A DNA stretch of 64,000 bases from Buchananella hordeovulneris (lineage in GTDB: Bacteria; Actinomycetota; Actinomycetes; Actinomycetales; Actinomycetaceae), in assembly GCF_001907235.1 (NCBI RefSeq), contig NZ_MQVS01000001.1, positions 186,001 through 250,000 on the forward strand, read 5' to 3'. Of the stretch, positions 35,225 through 43,602 are shown piece after piece. The position numbers and the translations under genes were made by a program. How positions within the stretch are numbered: position 1 is the stretch's first letter; each line of letters starts with the position of its first letter. The notes under the pieces are model-generated. The model made no database searches. It was not told where the DNA came from and worked only from the letters and a program-made list of their open reading frames with translations.

Positions 35225-35665
35225 ATGGTAACTACTGTGAAAGTAAGTTATCGCTTCAGGGTGTTGGTCCTCGTGTTGGGGTTGCTTCTGGGTGTGCTTT
35301 GGGTCAAAGTGAAGGGGGTTGTCGTGCCTGATTTGGGGGCCGATGCTTGTGAGAGTGGAATGGTGTTGTCTGCGGCGGTAAATGCGATTACTCAGGTCGG
35401 AGAGGATATTGAAGTCAATCTGGCGGGGACTGAAAATATCGAGGGAGAGCTTGCGGCGCGGGTAACCAGTGCTGATGCAATATCGGGGCGCGGAAAGCAG
35501 GTTTTACTGCGTGTGGGGGAGTCCTTCGAGCATCCGGACGTCGGGAAATACACTCTGATGTCGGTGGAACGGTGCCGCAATTGGTTCGGTGAAAGTGGGG
35601 GTGGGAGCGTGGCCACGGTTTGTTTCGAGCCTGCCCCTGGTTTCACGCCAAAGGAGCGAGGATAG
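35225..35665 (+). CDS. Low-GC single-pass membrane protein
   Basis: A 146-residue protein of unknown family. One strong hydrophobic segment (about residues 11-32) is followed by an outside domain of about 110 residues with three Cys. Base composition is near 50% GC, far below its neighbours, which suggests recent transfer. It follows the calpain-like fragment by one base. Its position after a toxin-like gene is that expected for an immunity protein, but no evidence beyond position and composition supports this. GTG 35237 is an alternative start. Confidence 0.6.
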   Translation: MVTTVKVSYRFRVLVLVLGLLLGVLWVKVKGVVVPDLGADACESGMVLSAAVNAITQVGEDIEVNLAGTENIEGELAARVTSADAISGRGKQVLLRVGESFEHPDVGKYTLMSVERCRNWFGESGGGSVATVCFEPAPGFTPKERG

Positions 35666-37233
<1,568 letters not shown>

Positions 37234-37252
37234 GCTAGCTAGCGCACGCACG

Positions 37253-37282
37253 GGCGGGGGCGACCACCAGGTCGCCCCCGCC
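37253..37282 (+). terminator. Terminator after eno
   Basis: A 13-bp perfect stem (37253-37265 with 37270-37282), a four-base loop, then TTGCTG. Confidence 0.75.
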
Positions 37283-37373
37283 TTGCTGTCTGCGCCCAGC
37301 GCCGCGCCCTATTTGGCCGCCCGGGGCGGTTAAGTGGTAAATAGCTCCGCCTCTGCCGCCTGGATGGCCAACT

Positions 37374-37464
37374 CGGGTGCCCCCGCGCACGGGCCACCGC
37401 CCGACAAGGCCACCCGCCTCTACCCGGGCGCTGACGGGTGCCCCCGCGCACGGGCCACCGCCCG
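37374..37464. repeat. Two 30-bp direct repeats, 61 bp apart
   Basis: The same 30 bases occur at 37374-37403 and 37435-37464. The 61-bp period equals that of the array at 26561. Nearby are GCCCTATTTGGCC (about 37309) and GGCCAACT (about 37366), which resemble the core of that array, so both loci may hold one repeat family. In 37283-37861 I see no convincing gene; one open frame (37334-37612) only translates the repeats. Confidence 0.7.
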
Positions 37465-37643
37465 TCAGGCGCGTGGTACAGCCCGGCTAGGGGCAAGTCG
37501 ATGGCGAGGGCGGTTGCTGCCCGGCGGTCGCGACGAGCGTGTGTCGCCGACCTGGGCGCAGGCTGCGCGGCCCCTGAAGCGCGCCTACGAGGTGGCTGAG
37601 AGGGAACTATGACGCGCGGAAAGGGGGAAGATGTGAGAAATCT

Positions 37644-37670
37644 CCCGCCCCTGGTGGGCGGGGCGTTTTT
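37644..37670 (+). terminator. Orphan rho-independent terminator
   Basis: A 7-bp GC stem (37644-37650 with 37656-37662) with a five-base loop is followed by GCG and TTTTT. It lies 360 bp after the eno terminator and ends no known gene, so a short untranslated transcript may end here. Confidence 0.55.
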
Positions 37671-37861
37671 CGGCCCCGGTTTATACCGGTTTATTGCGGT
37701 TCGCTGCGGTGCCTGTTTGGCGCGTCGTCTCTTGGTAACGGAGCGCTAACGGCAGTAGCGAAGGTTTGGGGAAAATCAATGGCGGCGCTAGGGCGAACCC
37801 GGGGCGGGTGGGTGCGTGTTGCTATTGAGAGGCGTCGGGAGACTGCGAGACGATTGGACAC

Positions 37862-38653
37862 ATGCCTGACCACATCCCCGGCGGCCCGAAGCGGCCGCGT
37901 GTGCCGCGGAGTAGCGGCGCTGGTCGGCGCCCTTCTCGGCCTACCCCGCCAACGTCGTCGGGGGCACGGCGCCCGGCAGACAGTCCGCCTGCCGCCACTT
38001 CGCCCCACCCCACCCCGCCGCCGACGCCGCGCAAACCTCCGCCCAGTGAGGCAGCCCCCGCAAGCGCCGAGCGGCAAAATCGACGCTCTGGCCTTGGGCG
38101 CACAAAGCGGGCCGGGCGGCGGCCCAGTGGTCACCCGGGAAGCCGTCGCGTCGGCAGCCGCATCTTTGCCAGCAAAACCTCCACGGTGGCTGCCCCCAGC
38201 AGCATTCCTGCCCGCATCCGGGTTCCGCTGTTCGTTCTGCTGTGCATCCTGATCCTGTCCATCATCATCAACCCCGTGCGCGGCTACCTCTCCCAGCGGC
38301 ACGAACTGGCCACTTTGCAGCAGAAAGTGGAGGCTGCCCAGCTGCGCAACGAAAAGCTGCGCGCCGAGTTGGAGCGGTGGGACAACGAGGACGTCGTGCG
38401 GCGTGAGGCCCGCACCCGGCTCGGTTTCGTCGCGCCGGGGGAGACCGTATTCGTCGTGCTGGACTCGCAAACCCTGGGCGGGTTGCGGCCCGCCCCGACC
38501 GCCAGTCCCAGCCCTCTGCCCGCTGACGCCCCGTGGTACGACCAAGTGTGGTCCGGGCAGCCCGCCCGCCCACCCGGTAAACTGCCTTCCTCCACCCCAA
38601 CCCCCACGCCCAGTGGCAGTCCTGCGGCCAGTGAAGGAACCAGTGATGAATGA
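37862..38653 (+). CDS. FtsB/DivIC-type septum formation initiator
   Basis: 263 residues. A long basic Pro/Arg-rich cytosolic N terminus (1-115) is followed by one membrane helix (about 120-138, FVLLCILILSIIIN), a coiled coil (about 142-175) and the conserved EDVVRREARTRLGFVAPGE block. A Pro/Ser/Thr-rich tail ends the protein. FtsB joins FtsL and FtsQ in the divisome. Position between eno and DUF501 is the standard actinobacterial order. The start lacks a clear ribosome site. Confidence 0.88.
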   Translation: MPDHIPGGPKRPRVPRSSGAGRRPSRPTPPTSSGARRPADSPPAATSPHPTPPPTPRKPPPSEAAPASAERQNRRSGLGRTKRAGRRPSGHPGSRRVGSRIFASKTSTVAAPSSIPARIRVPLFVLLCILILSIIINPVRGYLSQRHELATLQQKVEAAQLRNEKLRAELERWDNEDVVRREARTRLGFVAPGETVFVVLDSQTLGGLRPAPTASPSPLPADAPWYDQVWSGQPARPPGKLPSSTPTPTPSGSPAASEGTSDE

Positions 38654-39167
38654 CGACGCCACCCCGGCTGATCTCGCCGTCCTCGCGGAACAGTTGGGGC
38701 GCGTCCCGCGGGCCGTGCACTCGATTGCGGCCCGCTGCGTGTGTGGGCGGCCGACGGTGGTGCGCACCTTTCCGCGGCTGGAAGATGGCACCCCTTTTCC
38801 CACCACCCTGTACCTGACGCACCCGGCGGCGGTGAAGGCGATGAGCACGCTGGAAGCTGAGCACGTCATGGACGCGCTGGCGACCGAGCTGGCGGGAGAT
38901 CCGGAATTGCAGGCTGCCTATGCTGCCGCGCACGCCGCCTACCTAGCCGATCGTGCTGCCCTCGGGCAGGTCCCCGAGATCGCCGGGGTGTCGGCGGGGG
39001 GCATGCCGCACCGCATAAAGTGCCTGCACGCCCTGGCCGGGCATGCCTTGGCGGCCGGGCCGGGGGTCAACCCGATCGGGGATCGGGCGCTGGCCTTGGC
39101 GGCGGAGCGGGGTCTATGGGATCAGCGAAGCTGCGCCTGCCCCCAGTCGGAAGGCGAGTCGGCGTGA
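38646..39167 (+). CDS. DUF501 protein
   Basis: A 173-residue protein of the DUF501 (COG1507) family, with unknown biochemical role. Diagnostic parts are EQLGRVPRAVHSIAARC, TTLYLTHPAAVKAMSTLEA and PHRIKCLHALAGHALA. It starts within the end of the FtsB-like gene (8-bp overlap) and ends overlapping the Ppx gene as GTGA. The tight coupling with a division gene and a phosphatase is widespread in actinobacteria. Confidence 0.9.
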   Translation: MNDDATPADLAVLAEQLGRVPRAVHSIAARCVCGRPTVVRTFPRLEDGTPFPTTLYLTHPAAVKAMSTLEAEHVMDALATELAGDPELQAAYAAAHAAYLADRAALGQVPEIAGVSAGGMPHRIKCLHALAGHALAAGPGVNPIGDRALALAAERGLWDQRSCACPQSEGESA

Positions 39168-40114
39168 AGCGGGTGGCCGTCATCGACTGCGGCACCAATT
39201 CCATCCGGCTCCTTATCGGCGATCTGACGCCGCACGGACTGGTCGACATCGAGCGGCAGATGCGGGTGGTGCGCCTCGGGCACGGCGTGGACGCCACTGG
39301 CAGGCTTGATCCGCAGGCCCTGGCGCGCACTATTGCGGCCACCCGCGACTATGCCGAACTGGCCGCGCGACACGGCGCGAGCGCGCGCCGCTTTGTCGCC
39401 ACTTCCGCCACCCGCGATGCCGACAACCGGGACCTGTTCGTGCAGGCCGTCACCGACGTGTGGGGGACCGCCCCCGAGGTCATCAGCGGGCAGGAAGAGG
39501 CTGAGCTGTCGTACCGGGGCGCCACCGCGGGGCTGGCCGACGGCGGGCAGACCACCGTCGTCGACATCGGGGGCGGCTCGACCGAACTGGTGCGCGGGCG
39601 CGGCCGGGTGGAGGCGGCCCGCAGCCTCGACGTCGGCTGTGTGCGCCTGACGGAGCGGCACCTGGCGGCCAGCCTGGACGCCGCTGGGCGCCCGAGCGCA
39701 GCTGCCTTGGCCGCTGCCCGGGCCGACGTGCGGGCTCTGTTGGCGCCTGCGGTCGCCGACCTCGCGCTGGCGCGCACGCAGACCCTAATCGGCTTGGCCG
39801 GCACCATCACCACGGTCACTGCCCACGCCCTGGGCCTGCCCGCTTACGATCCGGGGGCCATTCACGGCGCGCGCCTGCCGGTGGCGCAGGCACTGGCCGC
39901 CTGCGCGAAGCTGATCGAGGCGACGCGCGCCGACAAGGAAGCTATGGGGTTCATGCACCCGGGGCGGGTCGATGTGATCGCGGCCGGGTGTGTCGTGTGG
40001 AGCGAGGTGATTACCGCCGTGGCCGAGGCGGTGGCGGCCACCGGGCAGGAGCTGACCCACGTGCGCACCTCCGAGCACGACATCCTCGACGGCATCGCCC
40101 TGTCGCTGGCCTGA
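39164..40114 (+). CDS. ppx: Exopolyphosphatase (Ppx/GppA family)
   Basis: A 316-residue member of the acetate/sugar kinase/Hsp70/actin fold. The N-terminal phosphate loop is VAVIDCGTNSIRLLIGD (4-20), then FVATSATRDADNR (78-89), and the second loop VVDIGGGSTELV (132-143). It releases phosphate from polyphosphate or hydrolyses pppGpp; the short length (no C-terminal HD domain) matches actinobacterial Ppx1 or Ppx2. GTG 39164 is the coupled start. Confidence 0.93.
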   Translation: MKRVAVIDCGTNSIRLLIGDLTPHGLVDIERQMRVVRLGHGVDATGRLDPQALARTIAATRDYAELAARHGASARRFVATSATRDADNRDLFVQAVTDVWGTAPEVISGQEEAELSYRGATAGLADGGQTTVVDIGGGSTELVRGRGRVEAARSLDVGCVRLTERHLAASLDAAGRPSAAALAAARADVRALLAPAVADLALARTQTLIGLAGTITTVTAHALGLPAYDPGAIHGARLPVAQALAACAKLIEATRADKEAMGFMHPGRVDVIAAGCVVWSEVITAVAEAVAATGQELTHVRTSEHDILDGIALSLA

Positions 40115-40224
40115 CCGCGCGCTGCCCGGGGGCCGCGCGCCGCAGCCGTGGCGGCGGGTCGCCGTCCGCCGGGGTGCGGGTATCGTCCGCTGCCCGGCAA
40201 GTGTTGGACTGGGGCGGGCCTCGA

Positions 40225-40276
40225 CCACTAGCTAGACAGGCTAGACAGTCAGGCTAGTTAGTGGCACTATCTAGTC
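40225..40276 (+). promoter_or_regulatory. PadR promoter with inverted and direct repeats
   Basis: CCACTAGCTAG (40225-40235) and CTAGTTAGTGG (40254-40264) form an inverted repeat with one mismatch. GCTAGACA occurs twice inside (40231 and 40240). CACTAT (40265-40270) lies six bases before ATG 40277 as a weak leaderless -10. The repeats would cover the -35 region, as expected for an autoregulated PadR gene. Confidence 0.55.
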
Positions 40277-40615
40277 ATGGCGGTTGGACAATGGCCCAGC
40301 GAATGGCTGCGGGGAGTGCTCTCCCTGGCGGTGCTGCGAGCGCTCGCCGACGGGCCCACCTACGGCTACGCCCTGGCGGCCGCGCTCGAGGAGGCCGGCT
40401 TCGGCACCATCAAGGGCGGCACCCTCTACCCGCTACTCAGCCGCCTCGAGGCCGCGGCGCTGGTGGAGACCGAATGGCGCGCTGGTGACGGCGGCCCTGG
40501 GCGCAAATACTTCCTGTTGACGGCCGCCGGGCGCGCCGAACTGGCCACCCAGGCCGCCCTCTGGGCCACCTTCGCCCGCCACACCACCCGCTTCATCGCG
40601 AAGGAGGAGCTATGA
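40277..40615 (+). CDS. PadR-family transcriptional regulator
   Basis: 112 residues. The winged helix shows the PadR pattern: VLRALADGPTYGYALAAALE, then GTLYPLLSRLEAAALVETEW and the wing GGPGRKYFLLTAAGR. A short C-terminal helix mediates dimerisation. It overlaps the next gene (ATGA), which encodes a membrane protein of the type usually paired with PadR. The pair probably controls its own expression through the repeats upstream. Confidence 0.93.
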   Translation: MAVGQWPSEWLRGVLSLAVLRALADGPTYGYALAAALEEAGFGTIKGGTLYPLLSRLEAAALVETEWRAGDGGPGRKYFLLTAAGRAELATQAALWATFARHTTRFIAKEEL

Positions 40616-41313
40616 ACGCCATGCCCGACGACAAATGGCTCGCCGAGATGACGTTGGAGCTACGGTTGCGGAACGTGCCCGGCGCCGCTATCGGCGACGC
40701 CCTGGCCGCCGTCGAGGCGCACTGCGCCGACGCGGGGCAGAGCGCCGCGGAGGCCTTCGGCGACCCCCGCCAGTACGCACGCTCGCTGACGCTGCCCACC
40801 CGCCAACCCACCGCAACGCTTGCCAGCCGGGTGGGGCTAACGGTGCCGATCGCCGCCGGGCTGGCGGGCGCCTTCCTGGCGCCCCCGCTCGTTCGCGCCC
40901 TGCACGCGGGCGCCGCAACGGCCGCCGTGAGCTGGGGCCAGCTTCTCTCCCTCGGGCTGGTGGGAGTGCTCGTGTGGCTGGCGCTGCAACTGCTGCGGCC
41001 GCTGCTGGAGAACTGGCTGGTGGGCACCGTCTTCTTCGGCGGGGGCGTGGTGGCGCTCGCCTTGCTGCCCCGCCTGGTCCCCGCGACGGCCTTCGCGTTG
41101 CCGCCGTGGCTGTTGGGGCTGGTGTGCCTGGCGCTGCTGACCGTGTCGGTCGTGGGTCAGTGGGCGGCGGTCAAGAAGTGGGACGACCCCATCGTCGACC
41201 CGCGGACGCCCACCCGGCGGCCCGCGCCCCTAGGGCAGGCGCCCCAGTGGCTGTTCGTGCTCGTGGCCCTCGGCCTCGGCCTGCTCGAGCTGGCCACGCT
41301 CCTGTGGTCGTGA
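40612..41313 (+). CDS. HAAS/DUF1700-like membrane protein
   Basis: 233 residues. The first 65 residues form a soluble helical domain (KWLAEMTLELRLRNVPGAAI, then EAFGDPRQYARSL) like the HAAS signalling domain found next to PadR regulators. Then come five to six membrane helices with a basic loop near 195-210. It may present the small domain to PadR or tune an envelope response; its function is not established. Co-translated with PadR. Confidence 0.78.
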   Translation: MNAMPDDKWLAEMTLELRLRNVPGAAIGDALAAVEAHCADAGQSAAEAFGDPRQYARSLTLPTRQPTATLASRVGLTVPIAAGLAGAFLAPPLVRALHAGAATAAVSWGQLLSLGLVGVLVWLALQLLRPLLENWLVGTVFFGGGVVALALLPRLVPATAFALPPWLLGLVCLALLTVSVVGQWAAVKKWDDPIVDPRTPTRRPAPLGQAPQWLFVLVALGLGLLELATLLWS

Positions 41314-41328
41314 CCGTGTAGACGCGCA

Positions 41329-41374
41329 GGCCGCACCCGGAAGCTGCGCCTTAGCGCGGCGCCCAGGTGCGGCC
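41329..41374. terminator. Possible bidirectional terminator
   Basis: GGCCGCACC (41329-41337) pairs with GGTGCGGCC (41366-41374), with smaller GC pairing inside. It lies between convergent genes. Confidence 0.4.
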
Positions 41375-41452
41375 GGTGCGAGTTGGCCGCCGCTGACCTG
41401 CCAGACGAAAGGTAACGCGGCCCCCAGGTGGCGGCCCGCCGCAGGTAGCCAG

Positions 41453-42742
41453 TTAGTCCAGTGCGTCCTCGCGTTGCTCGGCACTGTCCAGGCGGCGGTG
41501 TTCGGCGGCCCGGTGGTGCACGATGAGGCCCCCCAGCAGCGCCGAGAGCACCGAGCCGATGATCACCGCGATGGAGGCGTGATCCACCAGCTCCTGGCGG
41601 CCCGGGAAAGCGAGGCCCGCCACCAGCAGCGCCACCGTGAAGCCGATCCCGGACAACAAGCCAATGGCGGCCACGTCCTTCATGATCACGCCCTTGCCGA
41701 GCGTCAAGGGCGTGAACTTCACCAGTAGCCACACCGAGCCAGCAATCCCGAGGAACTTGCCGAGCGGGAGCCCCAGGTAGATGCCGATGGCCACCGGGTC
41801 GCTAAACGCCGCCCCGATGCCCCCCTCGGTGCCCACCACCGTCACGCCGGCCGCGAAGAAGGCAAAGATCGGCAGAGCGATCCCGGCGCTCCACGGTTGG
41901 ATTCGGTGGGACACGTGATGCGTCCGGCCCCCGTGCGCGAGGTCGGCGTCCAACTCATCGTGCCGCCGGGCCGGCACCACCAGACCCAGGATTACCCCCG
42001 CGATGGTGGCGTGGATACCGGAACGCAGCATGAAGTACCAGGCCAACACTCCGAGCGGCAGCAGCAGCCAGCGGCTGAAGATCCGCTTGCGCACGAGGAC
42101 CGCGAACAGCACCGTGGTGGCCAACGAGGCCCCCAGCCACGCCAGCTGGATCGACTCGGAGTAGAACAGGGCGATGACGATGATGGCCAATAGATCATCG
42201 ACCACCGCCAGGGTCAGCAGGAAGGTGCGCACGGCGCTGGGCAACCCGCGCCCAACGATGCCCAGCACCGCCACGGCGAAAGCAATGTCGGTCGCCGAGG
42301 GGATGGCCCACCCGTTCATTTCCGGGGAGGAGAACGCCAACTGTGTGCCGACGTAGATCAAGGCCGGGCCGATCATGCCAAACACGGCGGCGATCATTGG
42401 CAGGGCCGCCTGGCGGGTATCGCGCAGCGAACCGACGGTGAATTCGGTCTTCAGCTCCAGGCCGATGACGAAGAAGAAGATGGCGAGCAACCCGTCGGCT
42501 GCCCAGTGCGCGAGAGACAGATTGAGACCGAGGGAGGCGGGACCCACGTGGTAGTGCGCCAGCTCGTGGTACCAGTGCGCCGCCCCGGTATTGGCCAGTA
42601 CGAGCGCCAGCGCGGCCGCCGACAGCACCAGCAGTCCCGCAAAAGTCTCATCTCGCAGGCGGCCGGGCACAATGTCGAAGAGCTCATCAAAGGCCATGTG
42701 GCGGGAGCGGCGGGCGGGGGGCGAAGACTTATCGGTGCTCAT
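41453..42742 (-). CDS. nhaA: Na+/H+ antiporter NhaA
   Basis: A 429-residue antiporter with about twelve helices that exports Na+ in exchange for H+. Family landmarks are FFFVIGLELKTEF, GWAIPSATDIAFAVAVLGI and LAVVDDLLAIIVIALFY, which has the paired Asp of the ion site. FGKGVIMKD-like and GIGFTVALLVAGLAF segments follow. ATG 42742 gives the usual short N terminus; upstream codons overlap the tRNA gene and are excluded. It is divergent from the tRNA with 52 bp between. Confidence 0.95.
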   Translation of the reverse strand: MSTDKSSPPARRSRHMAFDELFDIVPGRLRDETFAGLLVLSAAALALVLANTGAAHWYHELAHYHVGPASLGLNLSLAHWAADGLLAIFFFVIGLELKTEFTVGSLRDTRQAALPMIAAVFGMIGPALIYVGTQLAFSSPEMNGWAIPSATDIAFAVAVLGIVGRGLPSAVRTFLLTLAVVDDLLAIIVIALFYSESIQLAWLGASLATTVLFAVLVRKRIFSRWLLLPLGVLAWYFMLRSGIHATIAGVILGLVVPARRHDELDADLAHGGRTHHVSHRIQPWSAGIALPIFAFFAAGVTVVGTEGGIGAAFSDPVAIGIYLGLPLGKFLGIAGSVWLLVKFTPLTLGKGVIMKDVAAIGLLSGIGFTVALLVAGLAFPGRQELVDHASIAVIIGSVLSALLGGLIVHHRAAEHRRLDSAEQREDALD

Positions 42743-42794
42743 CGTGAACCTTGTGTCGGGTTGCGTTGTTCTGCCGCTACGATAAGACCGCCGG

Positions 42795-42868
42795 GCCCCC
42801 ATAGCCCAATTGGCAGAGGCAGCCGACTTAAAATCGGTATGTTGCGGGTTCGAGTCCCGCTGGGGGCA
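42795..42868 (+). tRNA. tRNA with UAA anticodon (Leu), short variable loop
   Basis: 74 nt. The acceptor GCCCCCA pairs with TGGGGGC (discriminator A), the D stem is GCC/GGC, the anticodon stem GCCGA/TCGGT encloses the loop CTTAAAA (anticodon TAA) and the T arm is GCGGG-TTCGAGT-CCCGC. The variable loop has only five bases (ATGTT), whereas normal bacterial tRNA-Leu is class II with a long variable arm. The anticodon predicts Leu, but identity is not certain. CCA is not encoded. Confidence 0.85.
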
Positions 42869-42909
42869 CTGCTTACCGACGCACCGCTCGCTCGGGCCCG
42901 CAGTACGGC

Positions 42910-43602
42910 TCAGCGTTTGACGATGCCCGCCTCGTAGGCCCGCACGACCGCCTGCACCCGATCGCGCACATCTAGCTTGGCTAACACGTTGCCGACATGC
43001 GTCTTTACGGTGGTGGAGCTGAGCACCAGGTGCGCGGCGATTTCCGCATTAGACATGCCTTGGGCCATCAGCTCCAGCACCTCGCGCTCGCGGGCCGTGA
43101 GGCTGTCCACGCCGGGGTCGGACACCGGCTGCGGGCTCGCCCCAGCCTCGCTGGGCAGCTGCGTGGCGAACATCTCCAGCATGCGCCGCGTGATACGCGG
43201 AGAAACCACCGCCTCGCCGGAGGCGACCGTGCGGATCGCATCGGCGAGTTCCTGCGGGCGCGTGTCCTTCAAGAGGAAGCCGCTGGCCCCCGCCCGCAGC
43301 CCCGCGAACGCGTACTCGTCGAGGTCGAAGGTGGTCAGGATCAGCACCCGGGTGTGCGGGTGGGCGGCCACGATTTGGGCGGTGGCATCGATGCCGTTCA
43401 TCCCGGGCATGCGCACGTCCATGAGCACGACGTCGGGGTGCAAGGTGCGCACCATCTGCACCGCGGTGGTGCCATCGGCGGCCTCCCCGACGACCTCAAT
43501 GTCCGCCTCGGCGTCCAGCACCATACGAAAACCCATCCGCATCAACGGTTGGTCGTCGACGAGGAGGACGCAGATCTTCTCCGTCATGTCGGCAGCTGCC
43601 AC
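42910..43602 (-). CDS. NarL/LuxR-family response regulator
   Basis: 230 residues. The receiver has VLLVDDQPLMRMGFRMVL and the phosphoacceptor D62 in LMDVRMPGMNG; the switch segment ILTTFDLDEYAFAGLRAGAS follows. The LuxR helix-turn-helix has LTAREREVLELMAQGMSNAE. GTG 43602 is chosen because AGGAG lies seven bases upstream; ATG 43587 is also possible. It is the last gene of a minus-strand set starting with the ABC ATPase. Confidence 0.94.
   Translation of the reverse strand: MAAADMTEKICVLLVDDQPLMRMGFRMVLDAEADIEVVGEAADGTTAVQMVRTLHPDVVLMDVRMPGMNGIDATAQIVAAHPHTRVLILTTFDLDEYAFAGLRAGASGFLLKDTRPQELADAIRTVASGEAVVSPRITRRMLEMFATQLPSEAGASPQPVSDPGVDSLTAREREVLELMAQGMSNAEIAAHLVLSSTTVKTHVGNVLAKLDVRDRVQAVVRAYEAGIVKR

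Noticed and set aside
34141-35665. Complete type VII secretion locus
   Set aside because: No EccC/EssC ATPase, EccB, EccD or mycosin gene is present; only possible substrates or partners are seen.
37334-37612. 92-codon frame between eno and ftsB
   Set aside because: It runs through the 30-bp repeats, has no ribosome site and no conserved features.
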